43,216 nt of DNA, taken from positions 1 to 43,216 of the forward strand of contig JAEUHI010000080.1 in assembly GCA_016795385.1 (NCBI GenBank), read 5' to 3'. This DNA is from Verrucomicrobiales bacterium (lineage in GTDB: Bacteria > Verrucomicrobiota > Verrucomicrobiia > Verrucomicrobiales > DEV007). The notes under the pieces were generated by a model. The model saw only the letters and a list, made by a program, of their open reading frames with translations, was not told the DNA's origin and did no database searches. The position numbers and the translations under genes were made by a program. Positions 33,455 to 42,083 of the stretch are shown here, piece by piece (position 1 is the first letter of the stretch; every line of letters starts with the position of its first letter).

Positions 33455-34252
33455 ATGGCCATCCACCCCACCGCGATCGTCTCACCCGATTCCGAGATCG
33501 GCGTGGACGTCGAAATCGGCCCCTACGCCATCATCGAGGGGGCCACGGTGATCGGAGATCGCTGTCTGATCGAGGCCGCCGCCCAGGTGAGGTCGGGCAC
33601 GTATCTGGGCGACGAATGTTTCGTCGGATCCGGGGCTCTCGTGGGGGCCGATCCGCAATACCGTGGCTTTGACCGGACGACCCGATCAGGGGTCCGGGTC
33701 GGACGGGGCAACATCCTCCGCGAGTATGTGACCCTGCACCGCAGTATCAATGAAGGTGGCGAGACACGACTCGGAGAGGGAAACTTTCTCATGGCCGGCT
33801 CGCACGTCGGGCACGACGCCGTCGTCGGCGATCACAACACCCTCGCCAACAACGTCCTTCTTGCCGGGCACGTCGAGATCGGCAACCACTGCTTCCTCGG
33901 CGGAGGGTCGGTCTTTCACCAGTTCGTGCGGGTGGGCGACTACGTCATCACCCAGGGGAATTCCGGATTTTCCCTCGATCTTCCTCCTTACGTGATCGGA
34001 TCGGATATCAATGTCGTGGTCGGCATCAACGCCGTAGGCTTGAAGCGCGCCAAGTTCGCGATGGACGAACTCGGCCGCATCAAAACCGCCTTTCGCGAAG
34101 TCTTCTGGGGCGATCTCACCCTTCGCGAAATCCTCGACTCCGTCGACTGGGAGAACCTCTCCCCAGCTCTTGAACTTTTTTATAATTTCTTGAAACAAGA
34201 TTCAAAAAAAGGACTCTGTATCCGGCCCTCCCGAGGGATGAAAACTCCTTAA
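33455..34252 (+). CDS. lpxA: Acyl-ACP--UDP-N-acetylglucosamine O-acyltransferase
   Basis: A 265-residue left-handed beta-helix enzyme, the first step of lipid A synthesis. Hexapeptide repeats run from IHPTAIVSPDSEIGVDVEIGPY to about residue 190. The catalytic His is probably H120 in GSHVGHDAVVGDHNTLANN. GHVEIGNHCFLGGGSVFHQFVRVG and the typical VVGINAVGLKRAKF follow, then a helical C-terminus. The last 14 residues are basic and less conserved. It lies between radC and lptD, forming a lipid A/LPS assembly block. Confidence 0.96.
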   Translation: MAIHPTAIVSPDSEIGVDVEIGPYAIIEGATVIGDRCLIEAAAQVRSGTYLGDECFVGSGALVGADPQYRGFDRTTRSGVRVGRGNILREYVTLHRSINEGGETRLGEGNFLMAGSHVGHDAVVGDHNTLANNVLLAGHVEIGNHCFLGGGSVFHQFVRVGDYVITQGNSGFSLDLPPYVIGSDINVVVGINAVGLKRAKFAMDELGRIKTAFREVFWGDLTLREILDSVDWENLSPALELFYNFLKQDSKKGLCIRPSRGMKTP

Positions 34253-34374
34253 CTTTCCTTAATGAAATGCGGCAAATGCTGGAATTTTTCGTTGGTCTTT
34301 TGACTGGATGCGAGTAAATGAGAGGTGGTGGATTCGGCCCGTGCCGTGTCCTCCCATAACCGTGCTTTGTTCCC

Positions 34375-36657
34375 TTGATCTGTAAGAGCCCCAGACTGTT
34401 CCCCGAATCTCCGGCTGCGCGAATCACCCGCGCGGCCTTCGGTGTTGTCTCCGCCCTTGCCCTCTCGCTCCTGACCGCTTCGGCGCAGGATTCCGCGATC
34501 GACTTCGCCACCGGCGGTGCCGGAGAGAAGACGAATCTCGACATCCAGGCGGACTTCTCTGATTACGATCAGAATCTCGGCATCGCGAAGGCGCACGGGG
34601 ACGTGGTCGTGACCTATGGCGATGTCACCATCCGCGCCGACCAGATTGAGTTCCACCAATCCTCCGGCAACATCTTCGCCCGGGACAACGTCCGGATCTT
34701 CAAAGACGGTCAAGTCGTCGATGCGGAGGAGATCATCTACAACATCAACACCGGCGAGATGACGACGAGCCAGCTCAAGAGCGCGCTCGAGCCGGTCTAT
34801 TACACCTCCGACAACATCGTGCGTCCGGAAGAGGGCACCGAGGGCCCCATCACGATGCTCGACTCGACCTTCACGACCCACGATTCGCAGAATCCCAACT
34901 ACCACGTCAAGGTCAAGAAGCTCGAGGTCTATCCCGACGACAAGATCGTCATGCACGGGGCCAAGCTTTACATGGGCAACGTCCCCGTCATGTGGTTCCC
35001 CTACTTCGTCCAGCCGATGGATGAAGAGCTGGGTTATCTCTTCACGCCCGGTTGGAACTCGGCCTGGGGAGGCTTCCTCCTCAATCGCTACGGTTTCATG
35101 ATCGGTGAGAACCATCATGCCCAAGCCCACCTCGACATCCGTTCCGAACGCGGTCTCGCCGGCGGGATTGAGTTTTTCGACCGGAAATTTAAAAACAACG
35201 AGAACATCGGCCGCCTCAATCTCTATTACGCGAACGACACCAATCCGGAACTCAGCTTCAACGGTCGCAACCGTCGCGATGACACCCCGTCGGAACGCTA
35301 CCGCATCAATTTCCAACACCGCGTCTACATGCCCGGTTCGGACGACGAGACTTTCTACCTGGATTTCGACATCAACCGGATCAGCGACGCCTTCTTCTAC
35401 GAGGACTTCTTCCCCTCCGAATTCCGGGTCGATCCCAAGCCGGACAATGTGATCAATCTGAACAAGCTCTTTGATCAGGGTGAAATCTCGCTCACCGGGC
35501 GCTTCCAGCTGAACGAGTTCTTCCAAACCGATACGCGCAGCCCCGAACTCGCCATCGACATCATCCGCACCCCGATCGGCGACACCGGATTCTTCTACGA
35601 CGGGCTTACCTCCTACGGCATCATCGACGAGGAACTCGATGACGAGGCGCTCCTGGCCAAGATGGTCGATCCGAGCGGCTTCAACCGTTTCCATTCCTAT
35701 CACGAGTTCCTTTTCCCAACCCAGGTCGGCGGCATCCTGAATGTCGTCCCCCGCGCCGGTGCCGGATACACGAACTATTCCAGCTTCGAGATTCCGGGCA
35801 TGGATTCCCTCGATCGCACCACGACACACGCCGGTGTCGACCTCTCCTTCAAGATGTCCAAGAAATCGCCCCACATCGTCAACCGGGCGCTGGGCATCAA
35901 TGGAATCCTGCACGTGGTCCGTCCCTACGTGAACTACTCGATGGTGAGCACCAACGACATTACCGGACGTTTCTCCCCGATCGATCGCTTCACCCCGACC
36001 ACCCGTCTCCGGCCGATCGACATGCCCCTCTTCACCTCCATCGACGACATCCGCGACTGGCAGATCGTCCGCGCCGGCGTCTCGAACCGCTGGCTGACAA
36101 AACGGAACGGGGCTTCCTACGAATGGCTTTCGCTCAACAACTACTTCGACACCTACCTCGAAGACCCGGAATTCAACCGCGATTTCTCCAACTTCTTCAC
36201 CGACATCGAATGGCGTCCCCTCCCCTGGCTGACCGCCTCGACCACCACCCAGGTCCCCCTCTTCGACGGGGCGATGGATTTCACCGAACTCAGCTCGGCT
36301 GTCACCTTCATGCCCGCCGACTGGTTTGAGATCGGGCTCCGCCACTATTTCATCAACGACCACCCCTTCTTCGAGGATTCGGATCTCTTCACCCTCACCA
36401 CTTACACCCGCCTGAGCGACAACTGGGGTTTCAGCACCGCCCACCGCTACGAAGCGGATGACGGGACCCTCGAATACCAGCAGTACAGCATTCACCGCGA
36501 TCTGGCGAGTTGGACGGCCAGCCTCGGTGGTATCGTGCGGGACAATCGTGATGGTGAAGACGAATACGGCGTCATCCTCAGCCTCACCCTCAAAGCCTTC
36601 CCGAAAGTCACGCTTCCCGTGGACTTCCAACCCGGCACCCTCGGCGCCGAGGATTGA
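34375..36657 (+). CDS. lptD: LPS-assembly protein LptD
   Basis: A 760-residue outer-membrane protein. Residues about 20-38 are a signal peptide core (AFGVVSALALSLLTASAQ). Residues about 55-150 are an LptA/OstA-like periplasmic domain (AHGDVVVTYGDVTIRADQIEFHQSSGNIFARDNVRIF). From about 190 to the end is the beta-barrel, with the LptD-typical VPVMWFPYFVQPMDEELGYLFTPGW early and repeated alternating strands later. It inserts LPS into the outer leaflet with LptE. An in-frame TAA at 34357 and no ATG before the signal peptide make TTG at 34375 the likely start, which is unusual. It lies 122 bp after lpxA. Confidence 0.88.
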   Translation: MICKSPRLFPESPAARITRAAFGVVSALALSLLTASAQDSAIDFATGGAGEKTNLDIQADFSDYDQNLGIAKAHGDVVVTYGDVTIRADQIEFHQSSGNIFARDNVRIFKDGQVVDAEEIIYNINTGEMTTSQLKSALEPVYYTSDNIVRPEEGTEGPITMLDSTFTTHDSQNPNYHVKVKKLEVYPDDKIVMHGAKLYMGNVPVMWFPYFVQPMDEELGYLFTPGWNSAWGGFLLNRYGFMIGENHHAQAHLDIRSERGLAGGIEFFDRKFKNNENIGRLNLYYANDTNPELSFNGRNRRDDTPSERYRINFQHRVYMPGSDDETFYLDFDINRISDAFFYEDFFPSEFRVDPKPDNVINLNKLFDQGEISLTGRFQLNEFFQTDTRSPELAIDIIRTPIGDTGFFYDGLTSYGIIDEELDDEALLAKMVDPSGFNRFHSYHEFLFPTQVGGILNVVPRAGAGYTNYSSFEIPGMDSLDRTTTHAGVDLSFKMSKKSPHIVNRALGINGILHVVRPYVNYSMVSTNDITGRFSPIDRFTPTTRLRPIDMPLFTSIDDIRDWQIVRAGVSNRWLTKRNGASYEWLSLNNYFDTYLEDPEFNRDFSNFFTDIEWRPLPWLTASTTTQVPLFDGAMDFTELSSAVTFMPADWFEIGLRHYFINDHPFFEDSDLFTLTTYTRLSDNWGFSTAHRYEADDGTLEYQQYSIHRDLASWTASLGGIVRDNRDGEDEYGVILSLTLKAFPKVTLPVDFQPGTLGAED

Positions 36658-36807
36658 TTCAGCGGGGAGTTTCCATTCGTGACACCTTGCCGTGCCCGGT
36701 GACCGTCCGCCTCGTGCCGCTCCCTCCACGGATTGTCAACCGGCGCTTGCGTTTCAGAAAAGCCGCTGGCACTCTCCCACCCTCTCGCTTATTGACTGCC
36801 TTTCCTG

Positions 36808-38106
36808 ATGAAATTGACGATTATCGGTTCCGGATACGTTGGCCTTACCACGGGCGCCTGCTTCGCCGAAGTAGGCCACGAAGTGATGTGCGTCGACAAT
36901 GATGCCAAGAAGATCGAGACGCTTCTCCGTGGCGAGATCCCCATCTACGAACCCGGCCTCGCTGACCTCGTCACCCAGAACGTGGCCGCCGGCCGGCTCT
37001 CCTTTACCACCAGCACGGAGGAAGGGGTCGATCATGGCGACGTCGTCTTCATCGCCGTGCCCACTCCCCCGAATCCAGACGGGTCCGTCGATTTGAAATT
37101 CATCGAGAAAGTCGCCCGGGAGATCGCCCCCTGCATCAAGAGCTACAAGGTGGTCGTCGACAAGTCCACCGTGCCGGTCAAGACCGGCGAAAAGGTCGCC
37201 GAAACGATCCAGCGCTACGCTCCCGAGGCCGAGTTCGATGTCGTGTCCAATCCCGAGTTCCTCCGAGAAGGTTCCGCCGTCGCCGATTTGATGAAGCCCG
37301 ACCGCATCGTCTTCGGCTCGAACAGCGACCGGGCCTCCGCCCTCATGAAGAAGGTCTACGAGCCCTTTGTCGCACCCCTCCTCGTTACCGACATCAACAG
37401 TGCCGAACTCATCAAACACGCCGCGAATTCCTTCCTCGCCCTGAAGATCTCCTACATCAACGCGATCTCGCAGATCTGTGAGGCCAGCAATGCCGATGTG
37501 GAGCTTGTCGCCGAGGGCATCGGGATGGATTCCCGCATCGGGCGTTCTTTCCTCAACGCGGGACTCGGCTACGGCGGCTCGTGTTTCCCCAAGGACATCG
37601 CCGCGTTCATCGCCATCAGCGACCAGCTTGGCGTGCCCTTCGACCTGCTCAAGGAAGTGCAGAAGATCAACCGGCGCCAGCTCGATCGGTTCATCGATCG
37701 CATCCGCGAGAAACTCTGGGTCTTGGGCGAGAAGAAGATCGCGGTCTGGGGGCTCACCTTCAAACCGAACACCGACGACCTCCGTTGCTCCGTCGCGGTG
37801 GAACTGGTCGAACGGCTGGTCGCCGAAGGTGCCGAAATCACCGCCTACGACCCGAAAGGCATGGGCCGGATCGGCGAACTCCCGATCGGCTCGAAGATCC
37901 GTCTCGCCTCCTCGCCGGAGGAGGCCGCCAAGGGCGCCGAAGCCCTCGTCATCGCCACCGAGTGGCCGGAATTCGCCCATGTCGATTTCCGTTCCGTGCG
38001 CGAATCGATGCTCGCCCCGATGATGTTCGATGGACGCAACCTCCTCGATCCGGACACGATGCGGAAACACGGGTTCGATTACCATGGGATCGGGCGGGGC
38101 ATTTGA
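36808..38106 (+). CDS. ugd: UDP-glucose 6-dehydrogenase
   Basis: A 432-residue protein that oxidises UDP-glucose to UDP-glucuronate with NAD+. The N-terminal Rossmann motif is IIGSGYVGL (5-13). The central-domain signatures are STVPVKTGEK, SNPEFLREGSAVADL and ELIKHAANSFLALKISYINAI. The catalytic C259 lies in GYGGSCFPKD. The C-terminal Rossmann-like domain has KIAVWGLTFKPNTDDLR and EWPEF. UDP-glucuronate feeds exopolysaccharide or LPS sugars, fitting the adjacent lpxA/lptD. The ATG at 36808 begins the first beta-strand; no Shine-Dalgarno sequence precedes it. Confidence 0.97.
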   Translation: MKLTIIGSGYVGLTTGACFAEVGHEVMCVDNDAKKIETLLRGEIPIYEPGLADLVTQNVAAGRLSFTTSTEEGVDHGDVVFIAVPTPPNPDGSVDLKFIEKVAREIAPCIKSYKVVVDKSTVPVKTGEKVAETIQRYAPEAEFDVVSNPEFLREGSAVADLMKPDRIVFGSNSDRASALMKKVYEPFVAPLLVTDINSAELIKHAANSFLALKISYINAISQICEASNADVELVAEGIGMDSRIGRSFLNAGLGYGGSCFPKDIAAFIAISDQLGVPFDLLKEVQKINRRQLDRFIDRIREKLWVLGEKKIAVWGLTFKPNTDDLRCSVAVELVERLVAEGAEITAYDPKGMGRIGELPIGSKIRLASSPEEAAKGAEALVIATEWPEFAHVDFRSVRESMLAPMMFDGRNLLDPDTMRKHGFDYHGIGRGI

Positions 38107-38187
38107 TCATTCAGCCGGTGGGCATTTGCCACGTCCCATAGTTAGTTTCGTTTTGACATTCACCGGAGAATCAGGAACGCTTCGACC

Positions 38188-38457
38188 ATGCAACCGCACC
38201 GTGCCACTCTCATTCTTGTTATGGGGATTCTTGGCCTCGTCCTCTGCCCGATTTGTGCTCCAATCGCATGGGTGATGGGCAATCGGGATATTCAGGCCAT
38301 GAATTCTGGTTTGATGGACCCAACCGGATTGGAACAGACCAAAGCCGGAAAAATCTGTGGTATCATCGGAACTATTCTCCTGGTTCTTGTCGCGATCGCT
38401 CTCGTTTTCTTCTTTGTCATTCTTGGGTTCGCTGCCTCTCAAGGCAATTTCCAGTAA
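38188..38457 (+). CDS. DUF4190-like small membrane protein
   Basis: An 89-residue protein with two membrane segments (LILVMGILGLVLCPICAPIAWVMG and ICGIIGTILLVLVAIALVFFFVILGF) joined by a NRDIQAMNSGLMDP...TKAGKICG loop, the pattern of DUF4190-type proteins. GC is lower than in flanking core genes. Its TAA overlaps the ATG of the next gene (TAATG), implying translational coupling. Function unknown. Confidence 0.75.
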   Translation: MQPHRATLILVMGILGLVLCPICAPIAWVMGNRDIQAMNSGLMDPTGLEQTKAGKICGIIGTILLVLVAIALVFFFVILGFAASQGNFQ

Positions 38458-38864
38458 TGTTCCGACTCAGGCCGGTCCGCCGGACGGAATTCTTCCAGCC
38501 CATGTCCTGTGGTTGGTGGATCGCCTCCTCGCTTTTTGCCGCGTCCATTCTGCTGGTGTACGGCATCAATCAAGCCGGGGTGGCGCGAATCAATGTCTGC
38601 CCGACGAAAGTCCTTTTCAAAATCCCCTGTCCGCTCTGTCGCGGGACCACTGCAACCGTCCAGCTGTTGCACGGGGAGTTCCTCAAGGCTTTCGCCTTGA
38701 ATCCCCTCGCCGTGATTCTGGTGACCGGGTCCGTGTTCTGGTGCGTGCTCTGGCTCGTATTTGGGAAGCGGCTCACCACGACGCTTTCTGCCTCGGTCAT
38801 TGCCGCTCTGCTGGTGGCCGCCCTCGTGGTCAACTGGGCCTACATCCTCGCCACGCAGCCATAA
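38457..38864 (+). CDS. DUF2752 family membrane protein
   Basis: A 135-residue protein with an N-terminal membrane segment (WWIASSLFAASILLVYG), then the DUF2752 signature CPLCRGTTA after KVLFKIP, and two more membrane segments (LAVILVTGSVFWCVLWLVFG; LSASVIAALLVAALVVNWAYIL). The conserved CPxCxGTT suggests metal or disulfide chemistry but no function is known. The start at 38457 overlaps the upstream stop; the frame is open further upstream only inside the preceding gene. DUF2752 with a DUF4190-like neighbour is a recurring pairing. Confidence 0.85.
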   Translation: MFRLRPVRRTEFFQPMSCGWWIASSLFAASILLVYGINQAGVARINVCPTKVLFKIPCPLCRGTTATVQLLHGEFLKAFALNPLAVILVTGSVFWCVLWLVFGKRLTTTLSASVIAALLVAALVVNWAYILATQP

Positions 38865-38900
38865 GAAAACGCCCCAACCCGTTTGAATCGGGAGGGGCGT
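38863..38900 (-). terminator. Hairpin terminator, stronger on the minus strand
   Basis: ACGCCCC (38869-38875) pairs with GGGGCGT (38894-38900), and inside it CCCG pairs with CGGG around TTTGAAT. On the minus strand it is followed by TTTTCTTAT. It lies 33 bp beyond the stop of the minus-strand isomerase gene and just after the DUF2752 gene, so it may serve both. Confidence 0.75.
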
Positions 38901-38933
38901 CTTGAAAAGTCGGGTGACTGCCTGCGAGACGCT

Positions 38934-39926
38934 TCAGCGATCAAACTGAGCGTCGAAGACAATATTCGACGGCGGGAAGTCGAGCTTCTTCACGAAAGCA
39001 CAGGACTCCGAGGCACCGGCCTCGCGATCCATGCCTCCATCCTCCCACTCGACTGAGAGCGGTCCCGCATAACCGACGTCATTGAGCGCACGGATGATGG
39101 GCTCGAAATTGATCTTGCCTCGCCCGACCGACTTGAAGTCCCAGTAGCGCTTGCGGTTGTGGAAGTCGACGTGACCTCCGAAGACACCGGCATCGACGGG
39201 CCGATCCGACCATCCCACGTCCTTCATGTGGACGTGGTTGATGCGATCGGCGAAGCGGTAGATGAACTCGACATAATCCACACCCTGATAACCAAAGTGG
39301 CTCGGATCGTAGTTGAAGCCGAAGGCCGGGTGGTAGTCGATCGCCGCGAGGGCACGCTCGGCCGACGCAATATCGAAGGCGATCTCCGTCGGGTGCACCT
39401 CCAGGGCGAATTTGATCCCGTTTTCCTGGAAGACATCCATGATCGGACCGAAACGGTCCGCGAAATCCTTGAAGCCGGCGTCGATCTGACCGGGCAGCAC
39501 CGGCGGGAACGAGTAGATGAGGTGCCAGATCGAGGAGCCGGTGAAGCCGTTCACCACGCCCACCCCGAATTCCTTGGCGGCCACGGCGGTCTTCTTGAGC
39601 TCGTCGGCGGCGCGCTGACGCACGCCTTCCGGGTCACCGTCGCCCCAGACGTAATCCGGCAGGATCTGCTTGTGACGGGCATCGATATTGTCGCAGACCG
39701 CCTGCCCCACGAGGTGGCTCGAGATCGCGAAACACTTCATGCCGTGTTTTTCGAGGAGAGCGCGCTTGGCGGCACAGTAGGCGGCGTCGGCCTTGGCTAC
39801 TTCAAAATGATCCCCCCAGCAGCCAAGCTCGACACCGTCGTAGCCCATGGCCTTGGCCTTCGTGATGATCGTTTCGCAATCGAGATCGGCCCACTGGCCG
39901 GTGAAAAGAGTGACGGGTCTGCCCAT
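38934..39926 (-). CDS. Sugar phosphate isomerase/epimerase family protein
   Basis: A 330-residue xylose-isomerase-like TIM barrel. Signs are MGRPVTLFTGQWADLDCETI, MGYDGVELGCWGDHFEV, FAISSHLVGQAVCDNID, ALEVHPTEIAFD (metal-ligand Glu/His), FNYDPSHFGYQGVDYVEFI (Asp/His), INHVHMKDVGW and LSVEWEDGGMDRE (closing Glu). This is a full metal-site set. Close relatives in this phylum are annotated as hydroxypyruvate- or inosose-type isomerases; the substrate is not readable. The ATG of MGRPV is preferred over an upstream ATG at 39998. It is the last gene of the minus-strand metabolic cluster. Confidence 0.88.
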   Translation of the reverse strand: MGRPVTLFTGQWADLDCETIITKAKAMGYDGVELGCWGDHFEVAKADAAYCAAKRALLEKHGMKCFAISSHLVGQAVCDNIDARHKQILPDYVWGDGDPEGVRQRAADELKKTAVAAKEFGVGVVNGFTGSSIWHLIYSFPPVLPGQIDAGFKDFADRFGPIMDVFQENGIKFALEVHPTEIAFDIASAERALAAIDYHPAFGFNYDPSHFGYQGVDYVEFIYRFADRINHVHMKDVGWSDRPVDAGVFGGHVDFHNRKRYWDFKSVGRGKINFEPIIRALNDVGYAGPLSVEWEDGGMDREAGASESCAFVKKLDFPPSNIVFDAQFDR

Positions 39927-40046
39927 GATCGTTGGAGTTTTTGTAGGGTTTCTGGTTCGAAAATCCGGGAAAACGCTTAGCGTGTCCGCCTCCATCATTC
40001 AAGCAGGAATCTTGGTCCCGCCATCGGCCCACACCATCGCAAAAAC

Positions 40047-40757
40047 TCAGGATTTTACGGAGACGAGCGTTTGATAGGCCTTCCGAAGAATCGACAGGTC
40101 CGAATCCACCGCGATGTGCGTAAAGCCCCTCTCCGCGTGGGAGGCCAGATCGGCGACATCGCGGACAAGGATCCCCGCCTCCTTGCCTGCTGCCCGGACC
40201 GCGGAGAGGACCTGGTCAAGACAGGTTTCATATTCCGGCGGTTTCCCGAAGGGATGGTGCGCAAGGTCGTGGCGGAGATCGGCGGGACCGACGAAGAGCA
40301 CGTCGACCCCCTCGACCGCGGCGATGTTGGCAGCATCACCCACCCCGGCGAGGCTTTCGATCTGGACCATGATGAGTGGTTTGTCAGGGTGATCTTTCAA
40401 CCCGTAATCCGTCGCCCGCACCGTCCGTGAAAAGCCGCGACGTCCTAGCGGAGCATGACAGGCGAAACGAACGATTGACTCGGCCGCGGCGGCGCACTCG
40501 ACCCGCGGAACCATGATCCCATCCGCCCCCCAGTCGAGGACGCGGGCGATTTGGTCGGGGGCCGGTGCCGCGACGCGGACGATGCCCTTCGTTGTCGTGC
40601 CTCGGATCGCGCGAAGCTGATCGCACAGGGTCGACTCGGAGACACAACCGTGTTCAAGGTCGAACAAGACCCAGTCGAATCCGGAAAGAGCCGCGAGTTC
40701 CGCGATGACCGGAGATCCGATCGAGAGCCAGGTGCCGAGGGAGAGGGGCGAGTTCAT
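40047..40757 (-). CDS. HpcH/HpaI-type class II aldolase
   Basis: A 236-residue metal-dependent 2-keto acid aldolase. Motifs are FDWVLFDLEHG (E35, H36), IVRVAAP with R61, GADGIMVPRVE, MVQIESLAG with the metal ligand E134, and VLFVGPADLRHDLA with the metal ligand D160. The family cleaves or forms 4-hydroxy-2-keto acids to pyruvate and an aldehyde (HpcH/HpaI, GarL, RhmA). The exact substrate is uncertain. The ATG at 40755-40757 opens the domain; the longer frame upstream runs into the inverted-repeat element. Confidence 0.9.
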   Translation of the reverse strand: MNSPLSLGTWLSIGSPVIAELAALSGFDWVLFDLEHGCVSESTLCDQLRAIRGTTTKGIVRVAAPAPDQIARVLDWGADGIMVPRVECAAAAESIVRFACHAPLGRRGFSRTVRATDYGLKDHPDKPLIMVQIESLAGVGDAANIAAVEGVDVLFVGPADLRHDLAHHPFGKPPEYETCLDQVLSAVRAAGKEAGILVRDVADLASHAERGFTHIAVDSDLSILRKAYQTLVSVKS

Positions 40758-40771
40758 ACAAAGGTTGCTTT

Positions 40772-40869
40772 GACCACGAATGGACACGGATAAACACGAA
40801 TCCTGCCGATGCAGAAAGCGCATCCACGCTGACCATTCCATCCGTGTCGATCCGTGTCCATCCGTGGTC
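40772..40869. repeat. Inverted-repeat element with 20-bp arms (GACCACGAATGG / CCATCCGTGGTC ends)
   Basis: The left arm 40772-40791 pairs with the right arm 40850-40869 with 19 of 20 matches around a 58-bp loop. It shares the ACCACGAATG terminus with the two elements at 6940-7134 but has GGACACGGAT-type internal units. It fills the gap between the aldolase start and the APH-like gene stop on the same strand. Confidence 0.9.
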
Positions 40870-40880
40870 CAGATTCTCTT

Positions 40881-42083
40881 TTATTCAAAAATCTCCAAGC
40901 CCGAGCCCTCCCGCAAGCCCCGCATCGCCAGATCGATGCGTTCTTCGGTGAAGCGCCGCAGGTCCGCGCCGGAACCACCGCTACCGATGAGGAAAAAACC
41001 GGAGTCACGCTGAAAATAGCCGGCGCCGACACGGATCACGGCCTTCACGATCAGATTCCGCAGCAGGTGCAGCCAGAAGCGCGGCCGCCAATCGTCCGGG
41101 AAGGGACGGCCGCTCGCGTAACCCGCGAAGGCATGCTTGAGAAACACCCGGTCGTGAAAGCAGGCGAGGAGTGAAAGATCGTCCATCGGATCGCCCGAGA
41201 TGGCATCGTCGAAATCGATGAACGCGACGACGGAGTCGGGCGTGCCGAGCACGTTCCAGAGGGCGAGGTCCTTGTGGACGAGGACTCCGTGGTCCAGTTG
41301 CAGCAACCCGGCATGGGCCTCGATCAGGGCGCGGATCTCGTCGGCGCGCTCGTTGCTGAAAAAGGAACGCGTCACGAGGAAGCGGAGGTGATCCTCAAGT
41401 CGGAGATGGTAGTAGGTCGGATAGTCCGGGTGAAAGCCGACGGGGCCTTTTCCTCCCCGCCACGCTTCGGGATCGAAGGGGCCGAATCCCTTCGGCTTGA
41501 TCGCCTGCCACCGTGCCACGTTTTGACCGATTTCGTAGGCGACCTTCGCTTCGTCGAGCGATCCGGCCTTCCACCACTGGTTCAGGTCGGGATGGGGAAT
41601 GCGCTCCAGCGCCTGCCACGCGAAGGGCACCCGTGTCCGGCTTGCGTCGCAGCCGAGAACGCGCGGCACGGGAACTCCGGACTTCGCGACTTCGCCGAGC
41701 ACGACGGACTCCATCTCGAGGTGATCATCGCCCTCGGGGCCGTTTTCGATTCGGAGAAAGGCAGGCGCACCGTCGATCTCCGCGTTCCAAGTGAGGTGGT
41801 TCCCCTGTCCGGCGCCGGGAGACAGCTGGATCGGTAGCGGAACGTGCGAACGTTCCGATGGAGGAGACTCCGCTCCGTTCGCGATCGTTTGACGAAGACA
41901 CGGCTCCTCGCCATTCGTCGGAACCGTCGCCGGTTCCGCTACGGGGAGCCTCGACCCGAAATACTCCGCGAGAGCCACACGGATCTTCTCCTCCGATACC
42001 TCGTCGCCGCGCGGACGCGGCCCCGTGCCGTGAAAAGCGGCGGGACGATCGCATTTCCAGTAGTAGATATCGCGGCGGCTCAT
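40881..42083 (-). CDS. Phosphotransferase (APH/choline-kinase-like)
   Basis: A 400-residue protein of the APH family. The kinase core has VLVHKDLALWNVL (H270, D272, N277, the catalytic loop) and FIDFDDAISGDPMDDLS (D290, D292, Mg-binding). Residues 100-200 hold the N-lobe (LRIENG, ESVVLGEVAKSGVPVPRVLG). The first 95 residues are poorly conserved. The family phosphorylates small hydroxyl compounds such as homoserine, choline, hydroxylysine or aminoglycosides. With an aldolase and a transporter nearby, a metabolic kinase is likelier than a resistance gene. Its ATG overlaps the symporter TGA (ATGA at 42083-42080), so translation is coupled. Confidence 0.85.
   Translation of the reverse strand: MSRRDIYYWKCDRPAAFHGTGPRPRGDEVSEEKIRVALAEYFGSRLPVAEPATVPTNGEEPCLRQTIANGAESPPSERSHVPLPIQLSPGAGQGNHLTWNAEIDGAPAFLRIENGPEGDDHLEMESVVLGEVAKSGVPVPRVLGCDASRTRVPFAWQALERIPHPDLNQWWKAGSLDEAKVAYEIGQNVARWQAIKPKGFGPFDPEAWRGGKGPVGFHPDYPTYYHLRLEDHLRFLVTRSFFSNERADEIRALIEAHAGLLQLDHGVLVHKDLALWNVLGTPDSVVAFIDFDDAISGDPMDDLSLLACFHDRVFLKHAFAGYASGRPFPDDWRPRFWLHLLRNLIVKAVIRVGAGYFQRDSGFFLIGSGGSGADLRRFTEERIDLAMRGLREGSGLEIFE

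Noticed and set aside
34294..34322. Possible sigma-70 promoter TTGGTC-17-TAAATG before lptD
   Set aside because: Only about three of six matches in each box; no better than chance in this stretch.
34249..36729. An 826-codon open frame on the minus strand
   Set aside because: Shadow of lptD; no domain recognised and the plus-strand product is clear.
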